Positions 46,006-54,858 of a DNA stretch of 64,000 bases are shown one piece after another. Position 1 is the stretch's first letter; each line of letters begins with the position of its first letter. The translations under genes and the position numbers were made by a program. The notes below the pieces were generated by a model. That model did no database searches. It had not been told where the DNA came from and saw nothing but the letters and a program-made list of their open reading frames with translations. The DNA comes from Xenorhabdus hominickii (GTDB lineage: Bacteria > Pseudomonadota > Gammaproteobacteria > Enterobacterales > Enterobacteriaceae): the NCBI RefSeq assembly GCF_002632725.1, contig NZ_NJAI01000003.1, positions 248,001 through 312,000 on the forward strand, written 5' to 3'.

Positions 46006-47640
46006 ATGCAAAATATGCTGGTAAGGATAATAAAAAATAAGACTGTAAAAATATTATTCTGTTCTTTAAGCTTAATATTGGGAAGTGCCACTTTCTCTTA
46101 TGCGGCGGTTGTCCCGCCCAATATACAATTGGCGGATAAGCAAGAAATTACCCGTAATAATTTTTCTGAGCCCGGTTCTTTAGATCCGCATAAATCTGAA
46201 GGCAGCAGTGAATTTGATATTTTATATGATTTTTTTGAGCGTCTGGTTGCTACGGATAAAGAAGAAAATATTATCCCTGCCTTGGCTGAACGCTGGGAAA
46301 CTAAAGATAATAAAACGTGGATCTTCCACTTAAGAAAAGGGATTAAATGGTCTGACGGTACATCGATTACGGCCCATGATGTGGTGTTTTCTTTCCGTCG
46401 GTTGGTCACACCTGATACGACTTCGCCTTACGGCAGCTATCTGATCCAAGCTACGGTTGTGAATGCCCATGATGTCTTATCAGGTAAGAAAAAACCTGAA
46501 GAACTGGGTGTAAAAGCACTGGATGATGAAACGGTAGAAATTGCACTGGAAAGGCCAAAAGCGGGTTTTCTGAATATGTTGGCACACCCTGTGATGTCTC
46601 CCGTCAGTGAAAAGATTATCAAAAAATATGGCAGTAAATGGACGCAGCCACAATATTTTGTCAGTAATGGGCCTTTTAAACTCTCTGAATGGATTGTGAA
46701 TGAAAAGATTGTCGGTGTCAGAAACTCTTATTATTGGGATGATAAAAATACTGTAATTAATAAAGTCACTTACTTGCCATTATCAGCTTATAAAGCTGAC
46801 TTTAATCGCTATATGACTGGAGAGATTGATATATCCAACGGTGGGCCATCAGAATTTTTGCCAATGGTTAAGGAGAAATTTGGCGATCAATTGCATGTCA
46901 AACCTATATTGGGAGTCTACTATTATCTGTTCAATACGCAAAGGCCGCCATTTAATGATATTCGGGTCAGAAAAGCGCTGGCTTTAGCACTGAATAGGAG
47001 CATTATTACTGACAAAATATTGGGTAATGGTCAAAAACCTACTTATGATGTCGTGTTTCCGGGTACTGGTGGCATTTATTTAAAGCATCCTGATTATGCC
47101 TCATGGACACAGGAGCAGCGTGTTGAAAAGGCAAAAGAATTATTGAATGAAGCGGGTTTTAATAAAAATAATCCGCTTAAGTTTACCCTGCTGTATAACA
47201 CTTCTGATAGCCATAAAAAAATTGCCATTGCTGCCAGCTCGGAGTGGAAAAAGCATCTTGGTGTAGAAGTTATTTTGCAAAATCAAGAAAGTAAAACACA
47301 GAATGATACTATGGCTCAAGGCGACTTCGAAGTGACGAGATACGCATGGAATGCGGATTATAGTAGCCCGACCAGCTTTTTAGATATCTTTACTTCAGAA
47401 AATACCAATAACTATATGAGATATCAAAATAAGAAATTTGATCAATGGGTTTTAAAAGCAGATGAAACTAACGAACCAGCCGATTATCAACAGGCAATTG
47501 ATATTCTTAATAAAGAATTTCCTGCTATTCCGGTTTATTATTATGTCCGTGTTAAATTAATTAAGCCTTATATTGGTGGCGTTCATATTGATTCAGTGGG
47601 ACATATTTCGACAAAAAAACTTTATATTATAAAACACTAG
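46006..47640 (+). CDS. OppA-type peptide-binding protein, paralogue 1
   Basis: A periplasmic substrate-binding protein (SBP_bac_5 family) for oligopeptide ABC import. The ATG at 46006 (MQNMLVRIIKNK) lies seven bases after GGAG and gives 544 aa. The signal peptide ends FSYA-AVVPPN. Shared OppA segments are WIFHLRKGIKWSDG, ITAHDVVFSFRRL, and FNDIRVRKALALALNR. First of five tandem copies. It has NNFSEPGSLDPHK where the others have NNG-PASLDVHK or close, so its ligand range may differ. No Opp permease genes follow. Confidence 0.92.
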   Translation: MQNMLVRIIKNKTVKILFCSLSLILGSATFSYAAVVPPNIQLADKQEITRNNFSEPGSLDPHKSEGSSEFDILYDFFERLVATDKEENIIPALAERWETKDNKTWIFHLRKGIKWSDGTSITAHDVVFSFRRLVTPDTTSPYGSYLIQATVVNAHDVLSGKKKPEELGVKALDDETVEIALERPKAGFLNMLAHPVMSPVSEKIIKKYGSKWTQPQYFVSNGPFKLSEWIVNEKIVGVRNSYYWDDKNTVINKVTYLPLSAYKADFNRYMTGEIDISNGGPSEFLPMVKEKFGDQLHVKPILGVYYYLFNTQRPPFNDIRVRKALALALNRSIITDKILGNGQKPTYDVVFPGTGGIYLKHPDYASWTQEQRVEKAKELLNEAGFNKNNPLKFTLLYNTSDSHKKIAIAASSEWKKHLGVEVILQNQESKTQNDTMAQGDFEVTRYAWNADYSSPTSFLDIFTSENTNNYMRYQNKKFDQWVLKADETNEPADYQQAIDILNKEFPAIPVYYYVRVKLIKPYIGGVHIDSVGHISTKKLYIIKH

Positions 47641-47651
47641 TTGTTTCGATA

Positions 47652-47681
47652 AAAAGAGTCTATTTAAATAGGATTTTTTTA
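47652..47681 (+). terminator. Possible weak terminator after oppA paralogue 1
   Basis: TCTATTT and AAATAGG can pair with little or no loop, followed by ATTTTTTT. Partial termination within the array is plausible. Confidence 0.4.
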
Positions 47682-47768
47682 GTTAATGAAGTTAATTAAA
47701 TTAGTGAGTTAGATGAAAATGGTAACGTAATGTAATAACAAAAACAGCAATTTATGGAGGTTAAAGAT

Positions 47769-49403
47769 ATGAAGAAAATAATGGCAAGTTTAATTAAAAA
47801 TAAAATCACCCAAATACTTACCTGTTCGATAGGAATACTATTAACAAATATCGTACCATCCCATGCCGCAGTCGTTCCCCCGGGTACACAATTAGCTGAA
47901 AAACAGGAGATCGTACGTAATAATGGTGCTTTCCCTGCTTCTTTGGATGTACATAAAGTAGAAAGTAATGTTGAGCTGAATATTATCCATGATTTTTTTG
48001 ATGGTTTAGTTTACACCGATAGTAAAGGCAAGATTATTCCCAGACTGGCTGAACGCTGGGAAACAAACGATAACCAAACATGGATTTTCCATTTAAGAAA
48101 AGGAGCTAAGTGGTCTGATGGCACACCGATTACCGCCCATGATGTGGTATTTAGCTGGCGGCGTTTACTTGATCCAACAATGGGTTCCCCTTATGGCAGC
48201 TATCTTGGAACTGCCCATGTCGTTAATGCAAACGACGTATTGTCAGGTAAGAAAAAAGCAGAAGAACTTGGTACTAAAGCGCTGGATGATTTCACTCTGG
48301 AAGTAAAACTCGATAAACCCGTGGCTTATTTCTTGCAGATGCTAACCCACCCGATTCTGGTTCCTATTAATGAAAAAATAGTCAAAAAATACGGCGATAA
48401 ATGGACACATCCAGATACTTTTGCTGGCAGTGGTGCTTTTAAACTGTCGGAATGGAAAGTGAATGAAAATGTTATTGGCATCAGAAATACCCATTACTGG
48501 GATAATCAAAATACTGTAATTAATAAAGTCACTTATCTTTCCCTCACATCAGAGAAATCAGATTTAAACCGTTATCTCGCTGGTGAAATTGATATTACTT
48601 TTACCATTCCCTTGGATTCCTTTACATCATCAAAGAAAACATTGAGTGATCAGGTTCATGTTGACCCGATGCTAAGCACTTACTATTACGTCTTTAACAC
48701 TAAAAAACCGCCATTTGATGATGTCAGAGTCAGAAAGGCACTAAGTTTAGCCATAGACAGAGATGTGATTGCTGACAAAGTATTGGGCATGGGGCAACTC
48801 CCCGCTTACGATATTCTTCCTCCTAATATTGGCGGGATCACATTAACTCCGCCAGAATATGCCTCATGGTCACAAAAGAAACGGATTAAAAAAGCCAAAG
48901 AACTCTTGAATGAAGCGGGTTTTAACGAGAAAAATCCCCTTAAATTTGACGTACTTTATAACACGAAAGAATCACATAAAAAGATTGCTATTGCTGTCAC
49001 ATCAATGTGGAAACAGAACTTAGGTGTTCAAGCCAACTTACAAAACCAAGAGTGGAAAGTGATGTTGGATAATATGCACCAGAATAAGTTTGACGTCGTC
49101 AGATACGCATGGACAGCGGATTATAACAGCCCAATGTCTTTCTTGGATACCTTTCTGACAGGTAGTAGCCATAATATCCCACTATATGAAAATAGTGAAT
49201 TTGATCAGATGGTAATTAAAGCAGGCGAAACTAATGATATTGCTTCTTATCAGAAGGCTATGAATATTTTTAACAATGATGTGCCTGTCATACCTGTTTA
49301 TTACTATGTCACTAATCGCATGGTTAAACCTTACGTCGGTGGGCTGTATGTTAGCCCAATGGATTATATTTCAACGAAAAATCTTTACATTATTAAGCAT
49401 TAG
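47769..49403 (+). CDS. OppA-type peptide-binding protein, paralogue 2
   Basis: A 544-aa OppA-like protein beginning MKKIMASLIKNKI at 47769, 8 bases after GGAGG. The signal peptide ends PSHA-AVVPPG. Core segments are FHLRKGAKWSDGTPIT, VVFSWRRL and VRVRKALSLAIDRDVIADK. The EIDITFTIPLDSF segment is the part that contains the stop in paralogue 5. It is followed 40 bases later by paralogue 3, implying cotranscription. Confidence 0.93.
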   Translation: MKKIMASLIKNKITQILTCSIGILLTNIVPSHAAVVPPGTQLAEKQEIVRNNGAFPASLDVHKVESNVELNIIHDFFDGLVYTDSKGKIIPRLAERWETNDNQTWIFHLRKGAKWSDGTPITAHDVVFSWRRLLDPTMGSPYGSYLGTAHVVNANDVLSGKKKAEELGTKALDDFTLEVKLDKPVAYFLQMLTHPILVPINEKIVKKYGDKWTHPDTFAGSGAFKLSEWKVNENVIGIRNTHYWDNQNTVINKVTYLSLTSEKSDLNRYLAGEIDITFTIPLDSFTSSKKTLSDQVHVDPMLSTYYYVFNTKKPPFDDVRVRKALSLAIDRDVIADKVLGMGQLPAYDILPPNIGGITLTPPEYASWSQKKRIKKAKELLNEAGFNEKNPLKFDVLYNTKESHKKIAIAVTSMWKQNLGVQANLQNQEWKVMLDNMHQNKFDVVRYAWTADYNSPMSFLDTFLTGSSHNIPLYENSEFDQMVIKAGETNDIASYQKAMNIFNNDVPVIPVYYYVTNRMVKPYVGGLYVSPMDYISTKNLYIIKH

Positions 49404-49443
49404 ATAAATTTTGACGAAATAACACCGATTATGGAGAAAAAAC

Positions 49444-51069
49444 ATGATTAACCTCATAAACACACCTAAAAAAATAAAATTATTATCCTGTGCCATGGCA
49501 TTAATATTGGGAAATATCACATTATCTCATGCTGCGGTGGTTCCTGAGGGAACAAAACTGGCCGCTAAGCAAGAGATTGTACGTAATAATGGTGCAGAGC
49601 CGGCTTCTTTGGATATACATAAAGTTTCAAGTGATGTTGAATTTAATATTATCAGCGACTTTTTTGAGGGCTTAATCAATATCAATAGGCAAGGAAATAT
49701 TGAGCCAAGATTAGCAACTAGTTGGGAAACCAATGATAATAAAACATGGATTTTTCATTTAAGAAAAGATATCAAATGGTCAAATGGTTCACCTATTACG
49801 GCTCATGATGTGGTTTTCAGTTGGCGGCGTCTGATTACTCCAGATACAGTTTCTCCTTATGGTAGTTATATTGAAAGTGCTTCTGTAATAAATGCAAATG
49901 AAGTATTGATAGGTAAGAAAAAACCAGAGGAACTTGGGGTAAAAGCTCTGGATGACATGACGGTAGAAGTGAGGCTAGATAAGCCTGTCGGCGATTTTTT
50001 ACAGATGCTGGGCCATCCTGTTATGTTTCCAATCAGTGAAAAGGCAGTAAAGGAATATGGCGATAAATGGACTAGGCCGGAAGTATTTGTGGGTAGTGGG
50101 CCATTTAAACTCTCTGAATGGATCGTAAATGAAAAGATAGTAGGAGTCAGAAACCCCAAATATTGGGATGATAAAAATACAGTGATTAATAAAGTGACCT
50201 ATCTTCCTTTATCTTCGGAGAAAGCAGATTTAAACCGTTATCTTGCAGGAGAAATAGATATTACCAATACTATTGCAGCAGAATCTTTTCCATCATTAAA
50301 GAAATCATTACCTGATCAGGTAATGATTTCTCCCAAATCAACAGTATATTTCTATGAGTTTAATAATAAAAAGCCGCCATTTAATGATGTCAGAGTCAGA
50401 CAGGCGCTAAGCTTAGCTGTGGATCGAGATATTATTGTTAATAAGATATTGGGGCAGGGACAATTACCTGCCTATATTATGCTTACGCCAGATATTGGGG
50501 GCTTCAACTTTAAACAACCTGATTATGCTTCATGGACACAGGCGCAACGTATCTCTAAGGCCAAAGAATTATTAAATGAAGCTGGATTTAATCAAAAAAA
50601 TCCCCTTACATTTAATCTACTTTATAATACTCAGGAAGGACATAAAAAAATTGCCATTGCTATTTCTTCAATGTGGAAAAAAAATCTTGGTGTGAATGCC
50701 GTTTTGCAGAATCAAGAATGGAAAGTCATGTTGGATAATATGCAGCAAGGAAAATTTGATGTTATCCGGCGGGCATGGGTTGCTGATTATAATAGCCCGA
50801 TGACATTCTTATCTATATTTTCATTAAATAACATAAAAAATACATCTCTGTATGAAAATAATGAGTTCTCTAATATATTAGAGAAAGCAGGTGAGGTTAA
50901 TTCTAAAGATTATTATCAGCAGGCATCTGATATATTAACAAAAGACATGCCAGCTATTCCTATTTACTTCTATGTTAATCATAAAATGGTTAAACCTTAT
51001 GTTGGCGGATTTTTCGTTAACACAAGGGGAGAGTTTTTTACAAAAGATCTTTATATTATTGAGCATTAA
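49444..51069 (+). CDS. OppA-type peptide-binding protein, paralogue 3
   Basis: A 541-aa OppA-like protein beginning MINLINTPKKIKL; a GGAG site is eight bases upstream. The signal peptide ends LSHA-AVVPEG. The domains match the other copies, but the region after EIDITNTIAAESF differs, and lower-frequency AT-rich codons are more common. A terminator (51082-51110) follows. Confidence 0.92.
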   Translation: MINLINTPKKIKLLSCAMALILGNITLSHAAVVPEGTKLAAKQEIVRNNGAEPASLDIHKVSSDVEFNIISDFFEGLININRQGNIEPRLATSWETNDNKTWIFHLRKDIKWSNGSPITAHDVVFSWRRLITPDTVSPYGSYIESASVINANEVLIGKKKPEELGVKALDDMTVEVRLDKPVGDFLQMLGHPVMFPISEKAVKEYGDKWTRPEVFVGSGPFKLSEWIVNEKIVGVRNPKYWDDKNTVINKVTYLPLSSEKADLNRYLAGEIDITNTIAAESFPSLKKSLPDQVMISPKSTVYFYEFNNKKPPFNDVRVRQALSLAVDRDIIVNKILGQGQLPAYIMLTPDIGGFNFKQPDYASWTQAQRISKAKELLNEAGFNQKNPLTFNLLYNTQEGHKKIAIAISSMWKKNLGVNAVLQNQEWKVMLDNMQQGKFDVIRRAWVADYNSPMTFLSIFSLNNIKNTSLYENNEFSNILEKAGEVNSKDYYQQASDILTKDMPAIPIYFYVNHKMVKPYVGGFFVNTRGEFFTKDLYIIEH

Positions 51070-51081
51070 ATGTGTAAAGAG

Positions 51082-51110
51082 ATAAGAGCCTGTATCAGCA
51101 GGCTCTAATT
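51082..51110 (+). terminator. Terminator after oppA paralogue 3
   Basis: AGAGCCTG pairs with CAGGCTCT around TATCAG; the T run is short. The same stem sequence ends paralogues 4 and 5. Confidence 0.65.
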
Positions 51111-51185
51111 ATCAATAGTGTTATGATTATTTATAGTTATAATAATATTTTAATTATTTTTATTTGAAATTATAGAGAGTGAAAA

Positions 51186-52820
51186 ATGCAACGTAATAAA
51201 GTAGGATTAACAACAAAGCAAACTATTAAAGTATTATCCTGTACTATTGCCATGACACTAGGAAGCATGACTTTATCCCATGCAGCAACTGTTCCTGCCG
51301 GTACGCAATTGGCAGATAAACAGGAGATTGTTCGTGGTAATGGCGCAGAGCCTGCTTCATTGGATGTGCATAAAGTCGAAAGCGATGTTGAATTTGCGAT
51401 TATTCACGACTTTTTTGATGGGTTGGTTTATACCGATAATAAAGGCAATATTGAGCCTAGATTGGCAGAACGCTGGGAAACAAAGGATAACCAAACATGG
51501 GTTTTCCATTTAAGGAAAGGCATACAATGGTCTGATGGTACGCCAATTACAGCGCATGATGTGGTGTTTAGCTGGCGTCGTTTGATAAACCCTGACACAC
51601 TTTCACCTTATGGTAGTTATCTAAGCAATGCTTCTGTGGTGAATGCCAAAGATATTTTTGCGGGCAAGAAAAAAACAGAAGAGCTGGGCATAAAAGCGCT
51701 GGATGATTTCACGTTGGAAGTGAAACTGGAGAAACCTGTTGCCGATTTATTACAGATCTTAACCCACCAAGTGATGGTTCCCATTAGTGAGAAGGCGCTT
51801 AAAAAATATGGTGATAAATGGACTCAGCCAGAGATTTTTGTCAGTAGCGGTGCTTTTAAATTGTCTGAATGGAAAGTTAATGAAAGAATTGTAGGAGTCA
51901 GAAATTCTTATTATTGGGATGACAAAAATACTGTCATTAATAAAGTGACCTTTCTGACTATTCCGGCTGAAAAAGCAGAGACAAATCGCTATTTGGCCGG
52001 TGAGATTGATATTACTAAAACCATGCCCTTGGATTCCTTTGCACAATTGAAAAAAACACTGGGTGAGCAAGTCCGTGTTTCCCCAAAATCATCGATTTAT
52101 TATTATGAAATTAATAACCAACATCCGTCATTTACTGATATCAGAATCAGGCAGGCATTAAATTTAGCACTGGATAGGGATATCATTGTCGATAAGGTCT
52201 TGGGACAAGGGCAGATTCCGGCTTATGATATCATGCCGCCAAATACGGGGGGATTTGATTTTAAACATGCAGATTATGCCTCTTGGACGCAAGAACAACG
52301 TATTGCGAAAGCAAAAGAATTACTGAATGAGGCGGGTTTCAATCAAAGTAATCCACTGACTTTCAATTTACTTTATAACACCCGAGAAATGCATAAAAAA
52401 TTGGCCATTACAGCAAGTTCAATGTGGAAAAAAAATCTTGGTGTGAATGCCATTTTGCAAAATCAGGAATGGAAAGTGGTGTTGGATAATATGCACAATG
52501 GAAAATTCGATCTTGCAAGAGGAGGGTGGATTGGTGACTATAATAGCCCAATGACGTTCTTGCGGATTTTTGTTTCCGGAAACTCTAATAATACGTCACA
52601 ATACGCTAATGATAAGTTTGATAATTTGGTAAAAAAAGCAAGTAAAACTAACGATAAAGAAGATTATCAGCAGGCACTTGATGTTATAACCCATGATGTT
52701 CCTATTATCCCGATCTACTATCATGTTAATACAAAATTGGTGAAGCCTTATGTGGGTGGGTTTTATGTTAACCCAAGAGGAGATTTCTCCACGAAAGATC
52801 TTTATATTATCAAACACTGA
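51186..52820 (+). CDS. OppA-type peptide-binding protein, paralogue 4
   Basis: A 544-aa OppA-like protein beginning MQRNKVGLTTKQT with GAGAG upstream. The signal peptide ends LSHA-ATVPAG. It has SLDVHKVESDVEFA, FHLRKGIQWSDGTPIT and IRQALNLALDRDIIVDKVLG. It is most like paralogue 2 in the first half and paralogue 3 in some later parts (VNAILQNQEWKV), which hints at gene conversion. Confidence 0.93.
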   Translation: MQRNKVGLTTKQTIKVLSCTIAMTLGSMTLSHAATVPAGTQLADKQEIVRGNGAEPASLDVHKVESDVEFAIIHDFFDGLVYTDNKGNIEPRLAERWETKDNQTWVFHLRKGIQWSDGTPITAHDVVFSWRRLINPDTLSPYGSYLSNASVVNAKDIFAGKKKTEELGIKALDDFTLEVKLEKPVADLLQILTHQVMVPISEKALKKYGDKWTQPEIFVSSGAFKLSEWKVNERIVGVRNSYYWDDKNTVINKVTFLTIPAEKAETNRYLAGEIDITKTMPLDSFAQLKKTLGEQVRVSPKSSIYYYEINNQHPSFTDIRIRQALNLALDRDIIVDKVLGQGQIPAYDIMPPNTGGFDFKHADYASWTQEQRIAKAKELLNEAGFNQSNPLTFNLLYNTREMHKKLAITASSMWKKNLGVNAILQNQEWKVVLDNMHNGKFDLARGGWIGDYNSPMTFLRIFVSGNSNNTSQYANDKFDNLVKKASKTNDKEDYQQALDVITHDVPIIPIYYHVNTKLVKPYVGGFYVNPRGDFSTKDLYIIKH

Positions 52821-52833
52821 ATGAGTTTTAACA

Positions 52834-52862
52834 TAAGAGCCTGTGTCTATCAGGCTCTTATT
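52834..52862 (+). terminator. Terminator after oppA paralogue 4
   Basis: AAGAGCCTG pairs with CAGGCTCTT around TGTCTAT, then ATT. Confidence 0.75.
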
Positions 52863-53184
52863 AGCTTACCTCTTCTTTCAAATAACGGCCTTACTGGTTG
52901 CATTCACTCATCATCACTACATATTTATCTATCCTTCTGAGGGGCCACTCTCGTGCAATTTTTATTTTTAAATGAAAATACCATATCAAATTGATTTTAA
53001 ATTGAAAAATAAACTGAACTTTAGAAGTCATAAATAAAGTTAATCTGTTTGTAATCTATTGTGGTTGCAATTAATAATTTATTGAGTAATAAAGGAGATT
53101 AAAAAATTATTTAGAATTGAAATAAAAATGGAGGTTCAATAATAAATAACTGAAGAACATCTTATCGTTATAGGAGATTATGAC
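52863..53184. other. Gap between oppA paralogues 4 and 5
   Basis: About 320 AT-rich bases. The first part (52872-52950) looks like a strongly decayed ERIC (CTTTCAAATAACGGCC, then GCATTCACTCATCATCACTA). The rest is probably the upstream region of paralogue 5, which may have its own promoter. Confidence 0.4.
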
Positions 53185-54807
53185 ATGCTAAATCGAATCA
53201 TAAAAAACATTATCAAAAAATTATCTTATTCTATCAGTATCATGCTGGGCGGTATCACGCTATCTTACGCCGCCGTTATTCCACCAGATATACAATTGGC
53301 CGAAAAACAAGAGATTGTGCGTAATAATGGTTCAGAGCCGGCTTCATTGGATGTCGATAAAGTTGAAGGTAATGTAGCAATTAATATTATTAATGATTTT
53401 TTCGATACGTTGGTAAGTACAGATAAAGAAGGTAATGTCGAACCGAAACTGGCTGCAAGCTGGGAAACGAAAGATAATAAAACATGGATTTTTCATTTAA
53501 GGAAAGGGATCAAATGGTCTGATGGAACGCCAATTACGGCTCATGATGTGGTTTTCAGTTGGCGGCGTTTAACTGACCCTAAATCGCTTTCTCCCTATGG
53601 TAGCTATTTCGTTGATGCTTCTGTAGTGAATGCTAAAGAGATTTTGGCAGGGAGGAAACCAGCGGAAGAGCTTGGGGTTAAAGCATTGGATGATGCGACG
53701 CTAGAAGTAACGCTAGAAAAGCCGGTTGGCTATTTTTTACAGATGCTGGCTTTTCCCATAACAGTACCAATTAGTGAAAAGGTGGTTGAAAAATATGGGA
53801 ATAAATGGACACAACCTGAATTTTTTGTTTCCAGTGGCGCTTTTAAATTAGCAGAATGGAGAGTGAATGAAAAAATTGTCGGTGTGAGAAACCCTTATTA
53901 TTGGGATAATAAAAACACAGTAATCAATAAAGTCACTTATCTTCCACTTTCATCAGATATCTCAGATTTAAACCGTTATCTGGCCGATGAGATAGATATT
54001 ACATTTACGATCCCATTATAAGCCTTTGCATCATTAAAAAAAAGTATAAGCTCGCAAGTTCATATTTCCCCGCTCCTTAGTACATATTACTACGCGTTCA
54101 ACAACAAAAAGCCGCCATTTGATGATGTTAGAGTCAGGCAAGCACTGAGTCTTGCTTTGGATAGAGATATCATTGCGGATAAAGTTGTTGCCCAAGGCCA
54201 AATTCCTGCTTACACAATTATACCACCGGGGATCGGCGGTTTTAAGTTTAAACAGCCTGATTATGAAACATGGACACAAGCCCTACGTATTAAAAAAGCT
54301 AAGCAATTATTGAATGAGGCTGGATTTAATAAAAATAATCCTCTTAAATTTAATTTGGTTTATAACTCATCAGACATGCATAAGAAAATTGCTATTGCTG
54401 CAACTTCAATGTGGAAAAAGACTCTCGGAGTTATTGCTAATATTCAAACTGAAGAGTGGAAAGTTTTGTTGGATAACGAGCATCAGGGAAAGTTTGATGT
54501 TGTTAGAGGTGGATGGATTGGAGATTATAACAACCCAATGTCTTTTTTGAATATATTTACCACGAATCAAAGTAACAATACATCATTTTACTCCAATAAG
54601 GATTTTGATCATTGGGTAAAAAAATCGAGGGAAACTAATAAGAAAGAAGACTTTCAACAGGCTATCGATATTCTGACAGAGAATACTCCCATCGCTCCCG
54701 TTTATTATTATGTGACAGCTCAATTAGTGAAGCCTTATATTGGAGGTTATGATTCTAATCTTATTGGATTGACTTCTACGAAAGACCTTTATGTAATTAA
54801 ACATTAG
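53185..54807 (+). pseudogene. OppA-type peptide-binding protein, paralogue 5, interrupted by in-frame TAA
   Basis: The frame from MLNRIIKNIIKK is the same length as the others (540 codons plus stop) but has a TAA at 54019-54021 (codon 279). Upstream it reads EIDITFTIPL and downstream AFASLKKSISSQVHISPL in the same frame, so there is one nonsense codon and no frameshift. Paralogues have D or E at this codon; GAA to TAA is one substitution. Both halves are otherwise intact (VRVRQALSLALDRD, FDVVRGGWIGDYN), so the lesion is recent, an assembly error, or tolerated. The ATG at 54157 lacks a good ribosome site. Confidence 0.88.
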
Positions 54808-54809
54808 AT

Positions 54810-54833
54810 TAGGAGCCTGCTTGGCAGGCTTTC
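54810..54833 (+). terminator. Terminator after oppA paralogue 5
   Basis: AGGAGCCTGC can pair with GCAGGCTTTCC around TTG. It lies between convergent oppA and sbcC. Confidence 0.6.
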
Positions 54834-54858
54834 CATGTTGATATTTGATCTCTGGGGG

